64,000 nucleotides of DNA from Bacillus sp. Xin1 (GCF_013314535.1 NZ_JABUAE010000001.1:248001-312000); one strand, 5' to 3'. Positions 8,696 through 18,123 are shown, counted from the stretch's first letter. The notes: generated from the sequence alone by a model not told the origin. Made by a program: numbers and translations.

Positions 8696-10801
8696 ATGAG
8701 TAAAAAGAAGAAAAAAAAGAAGACCCACGTTCCGTTCCGGCTTAACGTGTTGTTTTTTTGTGTGTTTTTAATGTTTTCAGCGATTATTGTGAAGCTTGGA
8801 ATGGTACAAATTGTACATGGTGAAGATTATAAAAATGAGGTTGAAAAAAAGGAAAACTCAACAGTAAGTAATCCGGTTCCACGCGGGAAAATTTTTGACA
8901 GATATGGTCGAGCTGTTGTGGATAATAACCCGGTTCGTACAATTACGTTTACAAGAATGAAGGGGTCAACTTCAGAAGAACGTTTAGAGACGGCGAAAAA
9001 ATTGGCAAAGCTAATTGAAGTATCGCCAGATAAATTAACAGAACGTGATAAAAAAGATTATTGGCTTTCGTTACATGAAGAGGAAGCGAAAGAAAAGGTT
9101 ACAAAGAAAGACCAAGCAGAATTTAAAGCAAAGAAAATTGATGATAAAGAAATTGCAGAGCGTCAGCGTAATCGTGTGACAGAAGCGGAAATCAATCAAT
9201 TAACAGCGGAAGATTTAGAAATACTTGCAATTAAGAGTAAGATGGACGGCGGATATGCAATGACGCCGCAAATCATAAAAAAAGATGTAACACCAGAAGA
9301 ATATGCAATCATTAGTGAAAACTTAGCGTTGTTACCAGGTATCGATACGACAGTTGATTGGGATCGTAAATACACTTATGATGATATGTTCCGCAGTGTA
9401 CTTGGTGGTGTGACAAGCTCAGATGAAGGGTTACCAAGGGAACGATTAGATTATTTCCTTGTTCGAGATTACAATCGTAACGACCGCGTTGGTAAAAGTT
9501 ATATTGAACAGCAATATGAGGATACACTTCACGGTACAAAAGCAGAAGTGAGAAATATTACAGATAAAGACGGAAATATTTTAGAAACGATAAATGTATC
9601 TAAAGGGCAACGAGGCAATGACCTAAATTTAACAATTGATATGGAACTGCAAAAGCGTGTAGAAGAAATTCTTACAAAGAGTTTAAAACAATATGCAGGA
9701 TCAGAGCCACTTTTAGATAGAGCATTTGTTGTGATGATGAATCCGAAAAATGGTGAAGTTTTATCTATGGCGGGGAAACAAATCGTAGAGGAAAATGGAA
9801 CGAAAGAGATAAAAGACTACGCACTAGGAACGATGACAAGTGCATATCCGATGGGTTCAACCGTGAAAGGTGCTACGATACTAACGGGATATCAAACAGG
9901 CGCAATTCAGCCTGGGACAACATTATTGGATGAGCCGATTAAATTGAAAGGTACACCAGTAAAAGCTTCTTGGAAAACGATGGGTTATATTAATGACCTC
10001 ACTGCCTTAAAAATGTCTTCTAACGTATACATGTTTAAAACAGCTATGAATATTGCTGGAGTACCATATGTTCGAGGTGGTACATTAGATATTAAGAAAA
10101 AAGCATTCGATGAGATGCGTTATTATTTTGGACAGTTTGGGCTTGGAGTGAAAACAGGAATTGATTTACCAAACGAAATATCCGGTCAGAAGGGTTCAGG
10201 ATCGCAACCAGGTTTCTTATTAGACTTATCGATTGGACAATATGATACGTATACACCGCTTCAACTTGCACAATATGTTTCAACAATTGCTAATGGTGGC
10301 TATCGCATGCAACCACAAATCGTTAAAGAAATTCGTCAACCAACATCTAAACCAGATGAAGTTGGAAAAGTAATTCAATCGATGGAACCGAAAGTGTTAA
10401 ATCGTGTTGATATGCCTGAAGATCAAATCAAACGTGTTCAAGAAGGGTTTAGACAAGTATTTAATGATTCAGGTGGTACTGGTGCAAAATACTTTAGTAA
10501 TGCACCATATAAAGCTGCCGGAAAGACAGGAACAGCACAAACATTTTATGGTGGTAATAAAGACATCGGAAGAAATGCAAAAGGCGAGCCTGTACCAACT
10601 TATAACTTAACATTAGTAGGTTATGCACCGCTTGATAACCCTGAAGTTGCATTCTCTGTTGTTGTTCCATGGGTACACAACGATAAGTCTGGAGTGAACG
10701 GAGATATCGGCCGTGCCATTACGGATGCTTACTTTGAATTAAAGAAACAAGAAATTACAGGGGAAGCACCTAAGGACGAAAAAGGTAAAAAAGAAGAATA
10801 G
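8696..10801 (+). CDS. pbpA: class B penicillin-binding protein (transpeptidase)
   Basis: The 701-residue protein cross-links peptidoglycan on the outer face of the membrane. It has a lysine-rich cytoplasmic tail, one membrane anchor (about residues 18-38), a PBP dimerisation domain (about 55-330) and a transpeptidase domain. The three active-site motifs are S388-TVK (SxxK), S441-S442-N443 (SxN) and K610-TGT. I chose the ATG at 8696 behind AGAGGGGG, not the TTG 18 bases upstream. By position and length it matches B. subtilis PBP2A (pbpA), which acts in cylindrical wall growth and spore outgrowth. The C-terminus is a short charged tail. Confidence 0.92.
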   Translation: MSKKKKKKKTHVPFRLNVLFFCVFLMFSAIIVKLGMVQIVHGEDYKNEVEKKENSTVSNPVPRGKIFDRYGRAVVDNNPVRTITFTRMKGSTSEERLETAKKLAKLIEVSPDKLTERDKKDYWLSLHEEEAKEKVTKKDQAEFKAKKIDDKEIAERQRNRVTEAEINQLTAEDLEILAIKSKMDGGYAMTPQIIKKDVTPEEYAIISENLALLPGIDTTVDWDRKYTYDDMFRSVLGGVTSSDEGLPRERLDYFLVRDYNRNDRVGKSYIEQQYEDTLHGTKAEVRNITDKDGNILETINVSKGQRGNDLNLTIDMELQKRVEEILTKSLKQYAGSEPLLDRAFVVMMNPKNGEVLSMAGKQIVEENGTKEIKDYALGTMTSAYPMGSTVKGATILTGYQTGAIQPGTTLLDEPIKLKGTPVKASWKTMGYINDLTALKMSSNVYMFKTAMNIAGVPYVRGGTLDIKKKAFDEMRYYFGQFGLGVKTGIDLPNEISGQKGSGSQPGFLLDLSIGQYDTYTPLQLAQYVSTIANGGYRMQPQIVKEIRQPTSKPDEVGKVIQSMEPKVLNRVDMPEDQIKRVQEGFRQVFNDSGGTGAKYFSNAPYKAAGKTGTAQTFYGGNKDIGRNAKGEPVPTYNLTLVGYAPLDNPEVAFSVVVPWVHNDKSGVNGDIGRAITDAYFELKKQEITGEAPKDEKGKKEE

Positions 10802-10817
10802 AAAATATGTAAATTTG

Positions 10818-10850
10818 GCACACTATCTCAAAAGATAGTGTGCTTTTTTT
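10818..10850 (+). terminator. terminator of pbpA
   Basis: GCACACTATCT pairs perfectly with AGATAGTGTGC across a CAAA loop, followed by seven T residues. Confidence 0.9.
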
Positions 10851-10935
10851 GTATTTTATGCATAGAGTATAGTAATTGTGGACAAGCATATCATATGCAA
10901 AAAATGAGGTGCTGAAAAAATGAACTCTCTCATAG

Positions 10936-10949
10936 TATGACCGGTCATA
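10936..10949. promoter_or_regulatory. 14-bp perfect palindrome upstream of pstS
   Basis: TATGACCGGTCATA is perfectly self-complementary and stands out in AT-rich DNA. It overlaps a six-codon reading frame (10921-10941) that has a GAGGTG site. It may be an operator, but no regulator gene is adjacent. The stretch 10802-11118 otherwise holds only the pbpA terminator and the pst promoter. Confidence 0.45.
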
Positions 10950-11005
10950 TATTTACTTTTGAGAAGAGAAGTGAAAATGAGAAAAGAGCATCGTATTCCT
11001 TCATA

Positions 11006-11044
11006 TTAAGTTGAACTTTACAAAACTTTTACAAATTATTAAAA
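11006..11044 (+). promoter_or_regulatory. Pho box (PhoP binding region) of the pst operon
   Basis: Four TTAACA-like hexamers recur at an exact 11-base period: TTAAGT (11006), TTTACA (11017), TTTACA (11028) and TTAAAA (11039). This is the arrangement known for PhoP binding in Bacillus. A TATTCT -10 candidate follows at 11065-11070, so the box covers the -35 region as expected for activation under phosphate starvation. Confidence 0.8.
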
Positions 11045-11118
11045 CCGAATTAATAGTTCGGCAGTATTCTTATATCTGTAATCCTGTTACTTCGGGATAC
11101 TTCTAGGAGGAACTACAC

Positions 11119-12036
11119 GTGAAGTGGACAAGAAAATGTATCAAGATTTTCGCAATATCGATATGCCTTGCGTTTTCGTATGCGTCTACTACATCTGCTG
11201 CTAATGATGTGAAGGAAGTGAGAGTTGATGGGTCCTCAACCGTCTTTCCCATTATGGAAGCGATAGCGGAAGAATACACAAAAAAAGATCCGCGTGTGAA
11301 AATTTCTATTAGTATATCTGGGACAGGGGGAGGATTTCACCGTTTTGGAAAAGGTGAAGTAGACATTAATAATGCTTCACGAAAGGTGAAACAAGTAGAA
11401 GAAGACTTTATGAGAAAAAACTCCATCCAGTTTACACCATTTGAAATTGCTTATGATGGCCTCACAATCATTGTGAATCGTCAAAATACATGGGCAGATA
11501 ATATGACAACAGAGGAATTACGTCTATTATGGAGTGAAAATGGAAAAACGAAACGATGGTCACATATTCATCCAGGGTGGCCAAATGAAAAAGTACAATT
11601 TTATGCGCCGGGTGTTGATTCTGGCACATATGATTATTTTCAAAGTGCTATCTTGCAAAACAATCGTCTTGCAAAAACAGTTTCTTTATCTGAGGACGAT
11701 CAAGTCATTGTGCAAGGGGTAATGAATGATAAAAATGCAATTGCATTTGTGGGATATGCGTACTATATGGCAAATCAGGATAAGGTAAAGGCCATAAAAG
11801 TAAATGGTGTACAACCAACGAAAGAAACGATTCAATCAGGTGCCTATAAACCATTGTCAAGATCATTATTTGCTTATGTAAATCATGATTCTATTCGAAA
11901 TAAAAGCAGTGTGGCAGAGTATGTGACATTTATGATGCAACATGCGGGCAGACTTGCTGAAGAAGTCGGATATGTTAAGTTACCCTCACAAAAATATAAT
12001 GAACAGCTGCGAATGTTAACAGAAATAAAAAGATAA
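11119..12036 (+). CDS. pstS: phosphate ABC transporter, substrate-binding protein
   Basis: PstS captures inorganic phosphate outside the cell for the PstCAB importer. The 305-residue protein has an N-terminal signal peptide (about residues 1-28) and the phosphate-binding DGSSTVFP stretch just after it. SGTGGGF and DSGTYDYF loops follow. The signal peptide ends in TSAAND with no lipobox cysteine at the cleavage site, unlike many Gram-positive PstS lipoproteins. The GTG at 11119 follows TAGGAGGA. It is the first gene of the operon behind the Pho box. Confidence 0.93.
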   Translation: MKWTRKCIKIFAISICLAFSYASTTSAANDVKEVRVDGSSTVFPIMEAIAEEYTKKDPRVKISISISGTGGGFHRFGKGEVDINNASRKVKQVEEDFMRKNSIQFTPFEIAYDGLTIIVNRQNTWADNMTTEELRLLWSENGKTKRWSHIHPGWPNEKVQFYAPGVDSGTYDYFQSAILQNNRLAKTVSLSEDDQVIVQGVMNDKNAIAFVGYAYYMANQDKVKAIKVNGVQPTKETIQSGAYKPLSRSLFAYVNHDSIRNKSSVAEYVTFMMQHAGRLAEEVGYVKLPSQKYNEQLRMLTEIKR

Positions 12037-12063
12037 TGTCAGGGTGGAAAGGGGTTTTCATCT

Positions 12064-13014
12064 TTGGCTCGAAATGACAAAAGTCAAATTACATTTTCTG
12101 TGCAACATTTGATTGAAAGAAATACAATCAAAAGAAAAAAAACGCAGCGAATCAATCGAATGGTTCCGTTACTATTAAAGGCAATTGCTAGCGTATCTAT
12201 TATAACAACAATCGGAATTATTGTTACGTTAGCGAATGAAACGATTATGTTTTTTCATGAAATATCAATATATTCTTTTTTCACTGAAAAAGAATGGCTA
12301 CCATTTTTTGAAGAGCCGAAGTTTGGAATACTTCCTCTCATATGTGGGACCGTACTTGTAACAACAATTGCTATGATAGTGGCAATTCCAATTGGAATAG
12401 GATGTGCCATATTTTTAAATGAATATGCTTCACACTTTGTTAGAAAAGTGTTAAAGCCCATTTTAGAACTACTAGCAGGAATTCCTACAATTGTATATGG
12501 TTTTTTTGCTTTAACAATTGTCACACCAGCCCTGCAGCGTATCATTCCAGATTTACAGTTTTTTAATGCGATTAGTCCAGGGGTTGTTATAGGGATTATG
12601 ATGGTCCCAACAATTGCTTCCCTTTCTGAAGATGCGATGGGAGCTGTGTCTAAAGGAATAAAAGAAGCCTCACTTGGGCTAGGGGCCACACGTTTTGAAA
12701 CTGTGCGAAAGGTTGTATTTCCAGCTGCGTTTACCGGTATTATGGCTGCAATTCTATTAGCGGCTTCACGTGCAATTGGTGAAACAATGATTGTGGTTAT
12801 TGCTGGAGGTTCAACGCCAAATGTATCGATAGACCCGACGCACTCTATTCAAACGTTAACGGCTTATATTGTACAAGTAAGTTTAGGTGATGCTCCTCAT
12901 GGAACGATTACGTACTATAGCATGTATGCTGTAGGTGCGACGTTACTTATGTTTACATTCATGATGAATATGATTTCACAGCAGATTATGCGCCGTTTTA
13001 GAAAGGCGATATAA
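12064..13014 (+). CDS. pstC: phosphate ABC transporter, permease PstC
   Basis: This 316-residue inner-membrane subunit has six hydrophobic segments. The transporter EAA-type loop is visible as SLGLGATRFETVRKVVFPAAFTGI (split here as SLGLGATRFETVRK plus VVFPAAF). It starts with TTG at 12064 behind AAAGGGG. PstC and PstA together form the phosphate channel. The N-terminal 35 residues are basic and cytoplasmic. Confidence 0.92.
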   Translation: MARNDKSQITFSVQHLIERNTIKRKKTQRINRMVPLLLKAIASVSIITTIGIIVTLANETIMFFHEISIYSFFTEKEWLPFFEEPKFGILPLICGTVLVTTIAMIVAIPIGIGCAIFLNEYASHFVRKVLKPILELLAGIPTIVYGFFALTIVTPALQRIIPDLQFFNAISPGVVIGIMMVPTIASLSEDAMGAVSKGIKEASLGLGATRFETVRKVVFPAAFTGIMAAILLAASRAIGETMIVVIAGGSTPNVSIDPTHSIQTLTAYIVQVSLGDAPHGTITYYSMYAVGATLLMFTFMMNMISQQIMRRFRKAI

Positions 13015-13015
13015 G

Positions 13016-13882
13016 ATGCGAATACTGAATCATAAGAAAATAAAAGAAAATATGGCATCTCGTTTTTGGAAGGATCAAATATATAAGTCGATTTCTTATA
13101 TGACAATGCTATTTTCTATTTGCATACTAATTGTATTGCTTTATCAAATATTTGAAAAAGGTGTAAGTTATCTTTCAATAGATTTTTTTATGAACTTTGC
13201 TTCGCGTAATCCAAAGCAAGCTGGTATTGCCGCTGCATTGTCAGGAACAATTTTATTTATGAGCATAGTAGTGCCAGTTTCCTTTGTATTTGGGGTAGGT
13301 ACAGCTCTTTATTTAGAACATTATGCAAAGCACTCTGTATTCACAAGGATCATAGAATTAAATATTCAAACATTAGCGGGTGTGCCATCTGTTGTGTTTG
13401 GATTGCTTGGTTTAACCATCTTTGTATATGGTCTTCAGTTAGGGGAGAGTATCGTAACAGCAGCATTTACAATGAGTCTTCTTGTATTACCAACTGTTGT
13501 TGTTTCGAGTCAAGAAGCAATTCGTATGGTATCGAGTTCTCTGCTAGAAGCCTCGTATGGCGTTGGTGCTACCAAATGGCAAACGATGTATCAGATTGTA
13601 TTGCCAACTGCCTTGCCAGGAATTTTAACGGGATGTGTTTTGGCGTTATCGAGGGCAATTGGAGAGGCAGCACCACTATTAGTCATTGGCGCGCTCGCTT
13701 TTGCTAATTATATCCCATTTAACATGTTTGATAGATTTACAGTTTTACCAATTCAAATTTTTAATTGGATGAGTAGACCGCAAGAGGAATTTCAACATGT
13801 GGCAGCAGCCGGTATGATTGTTTTACTAGGATTGTTGCTCATTATGAATGCGGTTGTCTTATGGTTACGAAATCGTAAGTAG
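13016..13882 (+). CDS. pstA: phosphate ABC transporter, permease PstA
   Basis: The 288-residue partner of PstC has six hydrophobic segments and an EAA-like loop (EASYGVGATKWQTMYQIVLP). It begins one base after the pstC stop, so expression is coupled. The sequence shows no defects. Confidence 0.92.
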   Translation: MRILNHKKIKENMASRFWKDQIYKSISYMTMLFSICILIVLLYQIFEKGVSYLSIDFFMNFASRNPKQAGIAAALSGTILFMSIVVPVSFVFGVGTALYLEHYAKHSVFTRIIELNIQTLAGVPSVVFGLLGLTIFVYGLQLGESIVTAAFTMSLLVLPTVVVSSQEAIRMVSSSLLEASYGVGATKWQTMYQIVLPTALPGILTGCVLALSRAIGEAAPLLVIGALAFANYIPFNMFDRFTVLPIQIFNWMSRPQEEFQHVAAAGMIVLLGLLLIMNAVVLWLRNRK

Positions 13883-13903
13883 TGGATGAAAGGGGAATTC
13901 AAG

Positions 13904-14719
13904 ATGGTAGCAACAGTAGTAAATGTACAGGTGAAAAATGAAACGAAAATTGAGTCAGCAACGAAGAAGGTTGTATTCGATACAAAAAATTTAAATTTAT
14001 GGTATGGAGAAGATCATGCATTAAAAGACGTGAATTTAAGTATTCATGAGAATGAGGTAACGGCAATCATTGGACCGAGTGGTTGCGGGAAATCAACATA
14101 TTTAAAAACGTTAAACCGTATGGTAGAGCTAGTACCGATCGTTCGTACGACGGGAGTAATTGAATATCGTGATCGAAATATTTTTGATAAGTCATATCCT
14201 GTTGAAGAATTACGTACACATGTTGGAATGGTATTCCAAAAGCCGAATCCATTTCCGAAATCTATCTATGAAAATGTGGCTTATGGTCCAAAAATCCATG
14301 GTATTCGTGATAAGAAAACACTTGATGCAATTGTTGAAAAAAGTTTACGTGGTGCGGCGATTTGGGATGAATTAAAAGATAGATTGCACGATAATGCATA
14401 TGGTTTGTCGGGTGGACAACAACAGCGTTTATGTATTGCTCGTTGTTTAGCGATTGAGCCGGATGTCATCTTAATGGATGAACCAACATCAGCATTGGAT
14501 CCGATTTCTACATTAAAAGTTGAAGAATTAATTCAAGAGTTAAAGAAAGATTTTAGTATTGTCATTGTAACACATAATATGCAACAAGCTGCACGTATCT
14601 CTGATAAGACAGCTTTCTTCCTAAGCGGTGAGGTTGTTGAATATACAGATACAAATAAATTATTTACGACTCCTACAGATAAACGAACAGAAGATTATAT
14701 TACAGGACGATTTGGTTAA
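13904..14719 (+). CDS. pstB: phosphate ABC transporter, ATP-binding protein
   Basis: PstB hydrolyses ATP for phosphate import. Walker [10 protein letters not shown], signature LSGGQQQR and Walker B VILMDEP are all present. The 271-residue length from the ATG at 13904 is typical. This start lies seven bases after AAAGGGGA, and an upstream ATG at 13886 lacks such a site. Only one pstB is present, whereas B. subtilis has two (pstBA, pstBB). Confidence 0.94.
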   Translation: MVATVVNVQVKNETKIESATKKVVFDTKNLNLWYGEDHALKDVNLSIHENEVTAIIGPSGCGKSTYLKTLNRMVELVPIVRTTGVIEYRDRNIFDKSYPVEELRTHVGMVFQKPNPFPKSIYENVAYGPKIHGIRDKKTLDAIVEKSLRGAAIWDELKDRLHDNAYGLSGGQQQRLCIARCLAIEPDVILMDEPTSALDPISTLKVEELIQELKKDFSIVIVTHNMQQAARISDKTAFFLSGEVVEYTDTNKLFTTPTDKRTEDYITGRFG

Positions 14720-14732
14720 TATTTTTGGGAGT

Positions 14733-14757
14733 AAAGCCCCTCCTACAAGGGGCTTTT
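14733..14757 (+). terminator. terminator-like hairpin between pstB and phoU
   Basis: AAAGCCCC and GGGGCTTTT form a perfect stem with an eight-base loop. It may reduce phoU transcription relative to the transporter genes. Confidence 0.7.
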
Positions 14758-14797
14758 ATTACTTTATATATACGCAACAGTTAAAGGGGGAAACAAC

Positions 14798-15454
14798 GTG
14801 GTAAGGGAGCAATTTCATTATGACTTACAAACATTACAGCAAAAGGTGATTGAACTTGGAGAATTGGCAGGAGAAGCCCTTTCTCGTTCTATGGAAGGAC
14901 TTCGGAAGAGAGAGGTAGAGACAGCGTTAGAAGTCATTGATGGTGATTACCGTATGGATAATTTAGAAGAAGAAATTAATGACCTTGCACTTATGTTAAT
15001 TACAAAGCAGCAACCAGTTGCGAGTGATTTACGAAGAATTTTTGTTTCGATTAAAACGGCAACAGATTTAGAGCGTATTGCAGATCATGCTGTAAATATT
15101 GCGAAATCAACAATTCGGCTTGGAGAAAAAGATGTATCTGTCAACTTACAGAGTTTAGAACAAATGTTTACGATTGCTACGAATATGTTAAAGTTATCGT
15201 TAGAAGCATATCAAGAAGAAAATTTAACCTCTGCAAAACAAATTGCAGAGATGGATGATTCTGTTGATGAAATATACGGGAGAGCGATTCGTGAGTTTAT
15301 TTCATCTATCCCTGAACATCCTGAAGCGATTACGCAAATTACACAATTATCTTTTATTGCACGTTACATTGAACGTGTAGCAGATCACATTACGAATATT
15401 GCCGAGAATGTTTTTTATTTAGTGAAAGGGAAACATTATTTGTTAAATGAATAA
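14798..15454 (+). CDS. phoU: phosphate transport regulator PhoU
   Basis: The 218-residue, all-helical protein has the two PhoU repeats (about residues 8-100 and 115-205). Each carries a metal-site signature of the E/DxxxD type, such as RIADHAVNIAKS and RVADHITNIAEN. PhoU links the Pst transporter to phosphate signalling and dampens Pho responses. It starts with GTG at 14798 after AAAGGGGG. B. subtilis lacks phoU in its pst operon. Confidence 0.92.
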   Translation: MVREQFHYDLQTLQQKVIELGELAGEALSRSMEGLRKREVETALEVIDGDYRMDNLEEEINDLALMLITKQQPVASDLRRIFVSIKTATDLERIADHAVNIAKSTIRLGEKDVSVNLQSLEQMFTIATNMLKLSLEAYQEENLTSAKQIAEMDDSVDEIYGRAIREFISSIPEHPEAITQITQLSFIARYIERVADHITNIAENVFYLVKGKHYLLNE

Positions 15455-15466
15455 GAAGAAAATGTG

Positions 15467-15496
15467 GCAAGTGATGCAATATCACTTGCTTTTTTT
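15467..15496 (+). terminator. terminator of phoU
   Basis: GCAAGTGAT-GCAAT-ATCACTTGC is a perfect 9-bp stem followed by T7. Confidence 0.88.
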
Positions 15497-15655
15497 GTCA
15501 AAACATGACAAAAAAACCTCGTTGTTTTGTTTCATCTATGATGATAAGATGTATCATAATATGGAAAAATAAAACAATATAAGGGTCATTTGTTTTGTTA
15601 AGAGTACCGATTGCTGGAATTTTAATAATATATATTTTCGTTATTAAACAAAAAA

Positions 15656-15669
15656 AGTAAGCGCTTACT
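15656..15669. promoter_or_regulatory. cre-like palindrome upstream of the nucleotidyltransferase fusion
   Basis: AGTAAGCGCTTACT is a perfect 14-bp palindrome. It matches the CcpA cre core (TGWAANCGNTNWCA) except at the two outer bases. It lies 100 bases before the start codon of a sugar-activation gene. In the same gap (15497-15768) a 21-codon hydrophobic reading frame begins at TTG 15595; nothing else is evident. Confidence 0.5.
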
Positions 15670-15768
15670 ATTAAGGCATAGTGAATTGAAAAGGTTAATT
15701 TCTACATAAGTGACATACATATGATATACAAAGTCGTTCAACATTATAAAAGTGGAGGATGAATGTAT

Positions 15769-18123
15769 ATGAAGGGGGTTATTTTAGCTGGAGGAAAGGG
15801 AAGGCGTCTTAGACCATTAACATGTAATCTTCCAAAGCCAATGTTACCATTACTTGAAAAACCAGTTATGGAATACAATATTGAGTTGCTAAAGCGGCAT
15901 AGTATTTATGAGATTGCAATTACAGTTCAATATATGGGTGCGGCTATCGAGCGATATTTTGGTGATGGAAGTAAATGGGGAGTAAAATTACACTATTTTG
16001 AAGATTCACCGCCACTTGGTACGGCAGGAAGCATTAAACAAGCAGAAGCGTTTTTAGATGAGCCATTTGTTGTAATTAGTGGGGATGCATTGACGGATTT
16101 TAATTTATCGAAAGGAATTGAATTTCATCAGTGTAAGAATAGGTTGGTCACGATGTTTGTGAGGGAAGTGGAAAACCCACTGTCATTTGGTTCAGTTGTT
16201 ATGAATAGAGAGCATGAAATTATACGTTATATGGAAAAACCAGGTTGGAATGAAGTGATTTCAAATACTGTAAATACAGGCATTTATATTATGGATCCCC
16301 AAGTCTTTTCTTATATTTCACCAGCACAGTTTTTTGATTTTAGTCAGCATGTATTTCCTTTGTTAGAAAATAAAAAAGCGCTCTTTGGATATGAAGCGGA
16401 AGGATACTGGTTAGATATTGGTACGTTAGAGCAATATCGGCAGGCTCAGTTTGATTTACTTACAAAGAAAGTGCAGGTACCAATTTCATATACGGAAGTA
16501 CTACCGATGGTTTGGATGGGGGAAGGAGTAACGATTGAAAAGGGAACAAAAATGCGTGGGCCATCTTTCATTGGAGAAGGAGCAACCATTGGAGCAGGGG
16601 TGATAATTGAGCCATATTCAATTATTGGTAAGCGTAGCACCATATCAGATTATACGCACATTCAAAAAAGTATTGTTCTCACCAATACGTATGTAGGGAA
16701 ATGTTGTGAATTAGTAGAAGCGACTGTTGGAGAAAATGTGATGATTAAAGATGCTGTTACTTTATTTGAGAAAAGTGTGGTAGCAGATTATTGCCAGATT
16801 GGAAAAAACACAGTGATACAACAAAATGGAAAAATATGGCCGGGTAAAGTGATTGATAGTCATTCTATTATTGCTTCGTCAGGAATTACTGAAAATGAAA
16901 AAACATCAGGTTGGTTACAAAAAAGCAGGGTAGTAGGTAGAGGAAATATAGAAATGACACCTCAAGTTGTTGTAAAAGTTGCAATGGCATATGGTTCCCT
17001 TTTTTCAAAAGGGGAGCGCATATTGGTTGGGGGATATGAAGGTGTAGAAGTTGATATTTTTAAAAAGCTATTTCTACATGCAATCCATGGTGTTGGCTTG
17101 TACACGATGGAATGTCAAGAAATGAATGATTCTGTTTTTCAATATGCAATTCATGAACTAGGGTGTGCAGGGGGCGTTTTTATTCGCTTTGAACAAGAAG
17201 AAGGAATTGTCATGCAACTATATGGTAAGGGTGGCATACGGCTATCGTATAAACAACAAAAAGAACTGGAACATTTGTATACATCAGAAGCATTTCATTA
17301 TGTATATGATAAAGACATGGGGCGAAATGAAATGGTACATATTTGTTTAGAAAAATATGTTGAATCTGTCTTAGCACATTTAGATATCGAAACGATACGA
17401 AAGCAATCATTTCACCTTCTCATTAATAAAAGAGATGAAATGATTCAGCCCGTACTTATATCCTTCTTGAAAAAACTTGGTTGTACGATTACGTGGGTTT
17501 ATGCTAATGAGCAAAAAGAGCATATTAAATTGTTAATGAAATCCAGTCGAGCTCATATGGCTCTTATGTTCTATGAACACGGAAATAAATTTGAATTATA
17601 TGATATTCATGGTGGAATTTACCGAAGTACAAAATATGAAGAAATCGATGTGCCTGATTTATTATTTGAAACAACAGAAAATGTTTATCCATTATCGTTA
17701 AAATTAGGAGAGTGCTACCTTCTTTTTTATATGTATAGTGAGCAGAGTGATTTTCAGATGAGATGGCAACAAGATACTTTATATCGAATTGGAAAATTAT
17801 TCGAACTAACCGCTAGGCAAGGAAACACTTTGTCGATGATGTTAGAACAATCACCGCCTCTTTACTTATTATGTGATGAAGTTGTTTGTTCATGGAAAGA
17901 GAAAGGGAAGGTAATGGGGATGTTATTGAAAGATATGGAAAAAAGGGAGATCGAAGTATTAGAGGGAATCCAGTTTAAATATACAGAAAAAGAGTGGTCT
18001 TATATTGTTTCTGATGCAAAACATCCAAAATTTCTTGTGTATTCACATGCGAGAAACCCAGTAATAGCAAAGGAAAATATGCAAACTCTTATAGAAAAAA
18101 TTAGACAATATCAAAAGGTGTAG
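15769..18123 (+). CDS. sugar nucleotidyltransferase fused to a phosphomannomutase-like domain
   Basis: The 784-residue protein starts with a nucleotidyltransferase domain (about 1-232, GGKGRRLRPLT signature). A left-handed beta-helix follows (about 245-370, hexapeptide-like IGEGATIGAGVIIEPY), then a phosphomannomutase-like domain (about 375-784). It likely activates a hexose-1-phosphate, perhaps mannose-1-P with GTP, for a cell-surface polymer. The substrate is inference. In the mutase part the catalytic serine loop (normally TASHNP-like) reads RFEQEEG near residue 472, and the DxDxD metal loop reads MFYEHGNKF near residue 600. That domain therefore looks inactive. The ATG at 15769 is preferred by family N-termini; one at 15763 is equally possible. 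Confidence 0.85.
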   Translation: MKGVILAGGKGRRLRPLTCNLPKPMLPLLEKPVMEYNIELLKRHSIYEIAITVQYMGAAIERYFGDGSKWGVKLHYFEDSPPLGTAGSIKQAEAFLDEPFVVISGDALTDFNLSKGIEFHQCKNRLVTMFVREVENPLSFGSVVMNREHEIIRYMEKPGWNEVISNTVNTGIYIMDPQVFSYISPAQFFDFSQHVFPLLENKKALFGYEAEGYWLDIGTLEQYRQAQFDLLTKKVQVPISYTEVLPMVWMGEGVTIEKGTKMRGPSFIGEGATIGAGVIIEPYSIIGKRSTISDYTHIQKSIVLTNTYVGKCCELVEATVGENVMIKDAVTLFEKSVVADYCQIGKNTVIQQNGKIWPGKVIDSHSIIASSGITENEKTSGWLQKSRVVGRGNIEMTPQVVVKVAMAYGSLFSKGERILVGGYEGVEVDIFKKLFLHAIHGVGLYTMECQEMNDSVFQYAIHELGCAGGVFIRFEQEEGIVMQLYGKGGIRLSYKQQKELEHLYTSEAFHYVYDKDMGRNEMVHICLEKYVESVLAHLDIETIRKQSFHLLINKRDEMIQPVLISFLKKLGCTITWVYANEQKEHIKLLMKSSRAHMALMFYEHGNKFELYDIHGGIYRSTKYEEIDVPDLLFETTENVYPLSLKLGECYLLFYMYSEQSDFQMRWQQDTLYRIGKLFELTARQGNTLSMMLEQSPPLYLLCDEVVCSWKEKGKVMGMLLKDMEKREIEVLEGIQFKYTEKEWSYIVSDAKHPKFLVYSHARNPVIAKENMQTLIEKIRQYQKV

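Noticed and set aside
10936-10949. Possible PlcR box (TATG...CATA)
   Set aside because: The spacing is six bases; the PlcR consensus TATGNANNNNTNCATA needs eight. The palindrome is kept only as an unknown operator.
12255-12689. 144-codon minus-strand frame inside pstC
   Set aside because: Shadow of the conserved permease gene.
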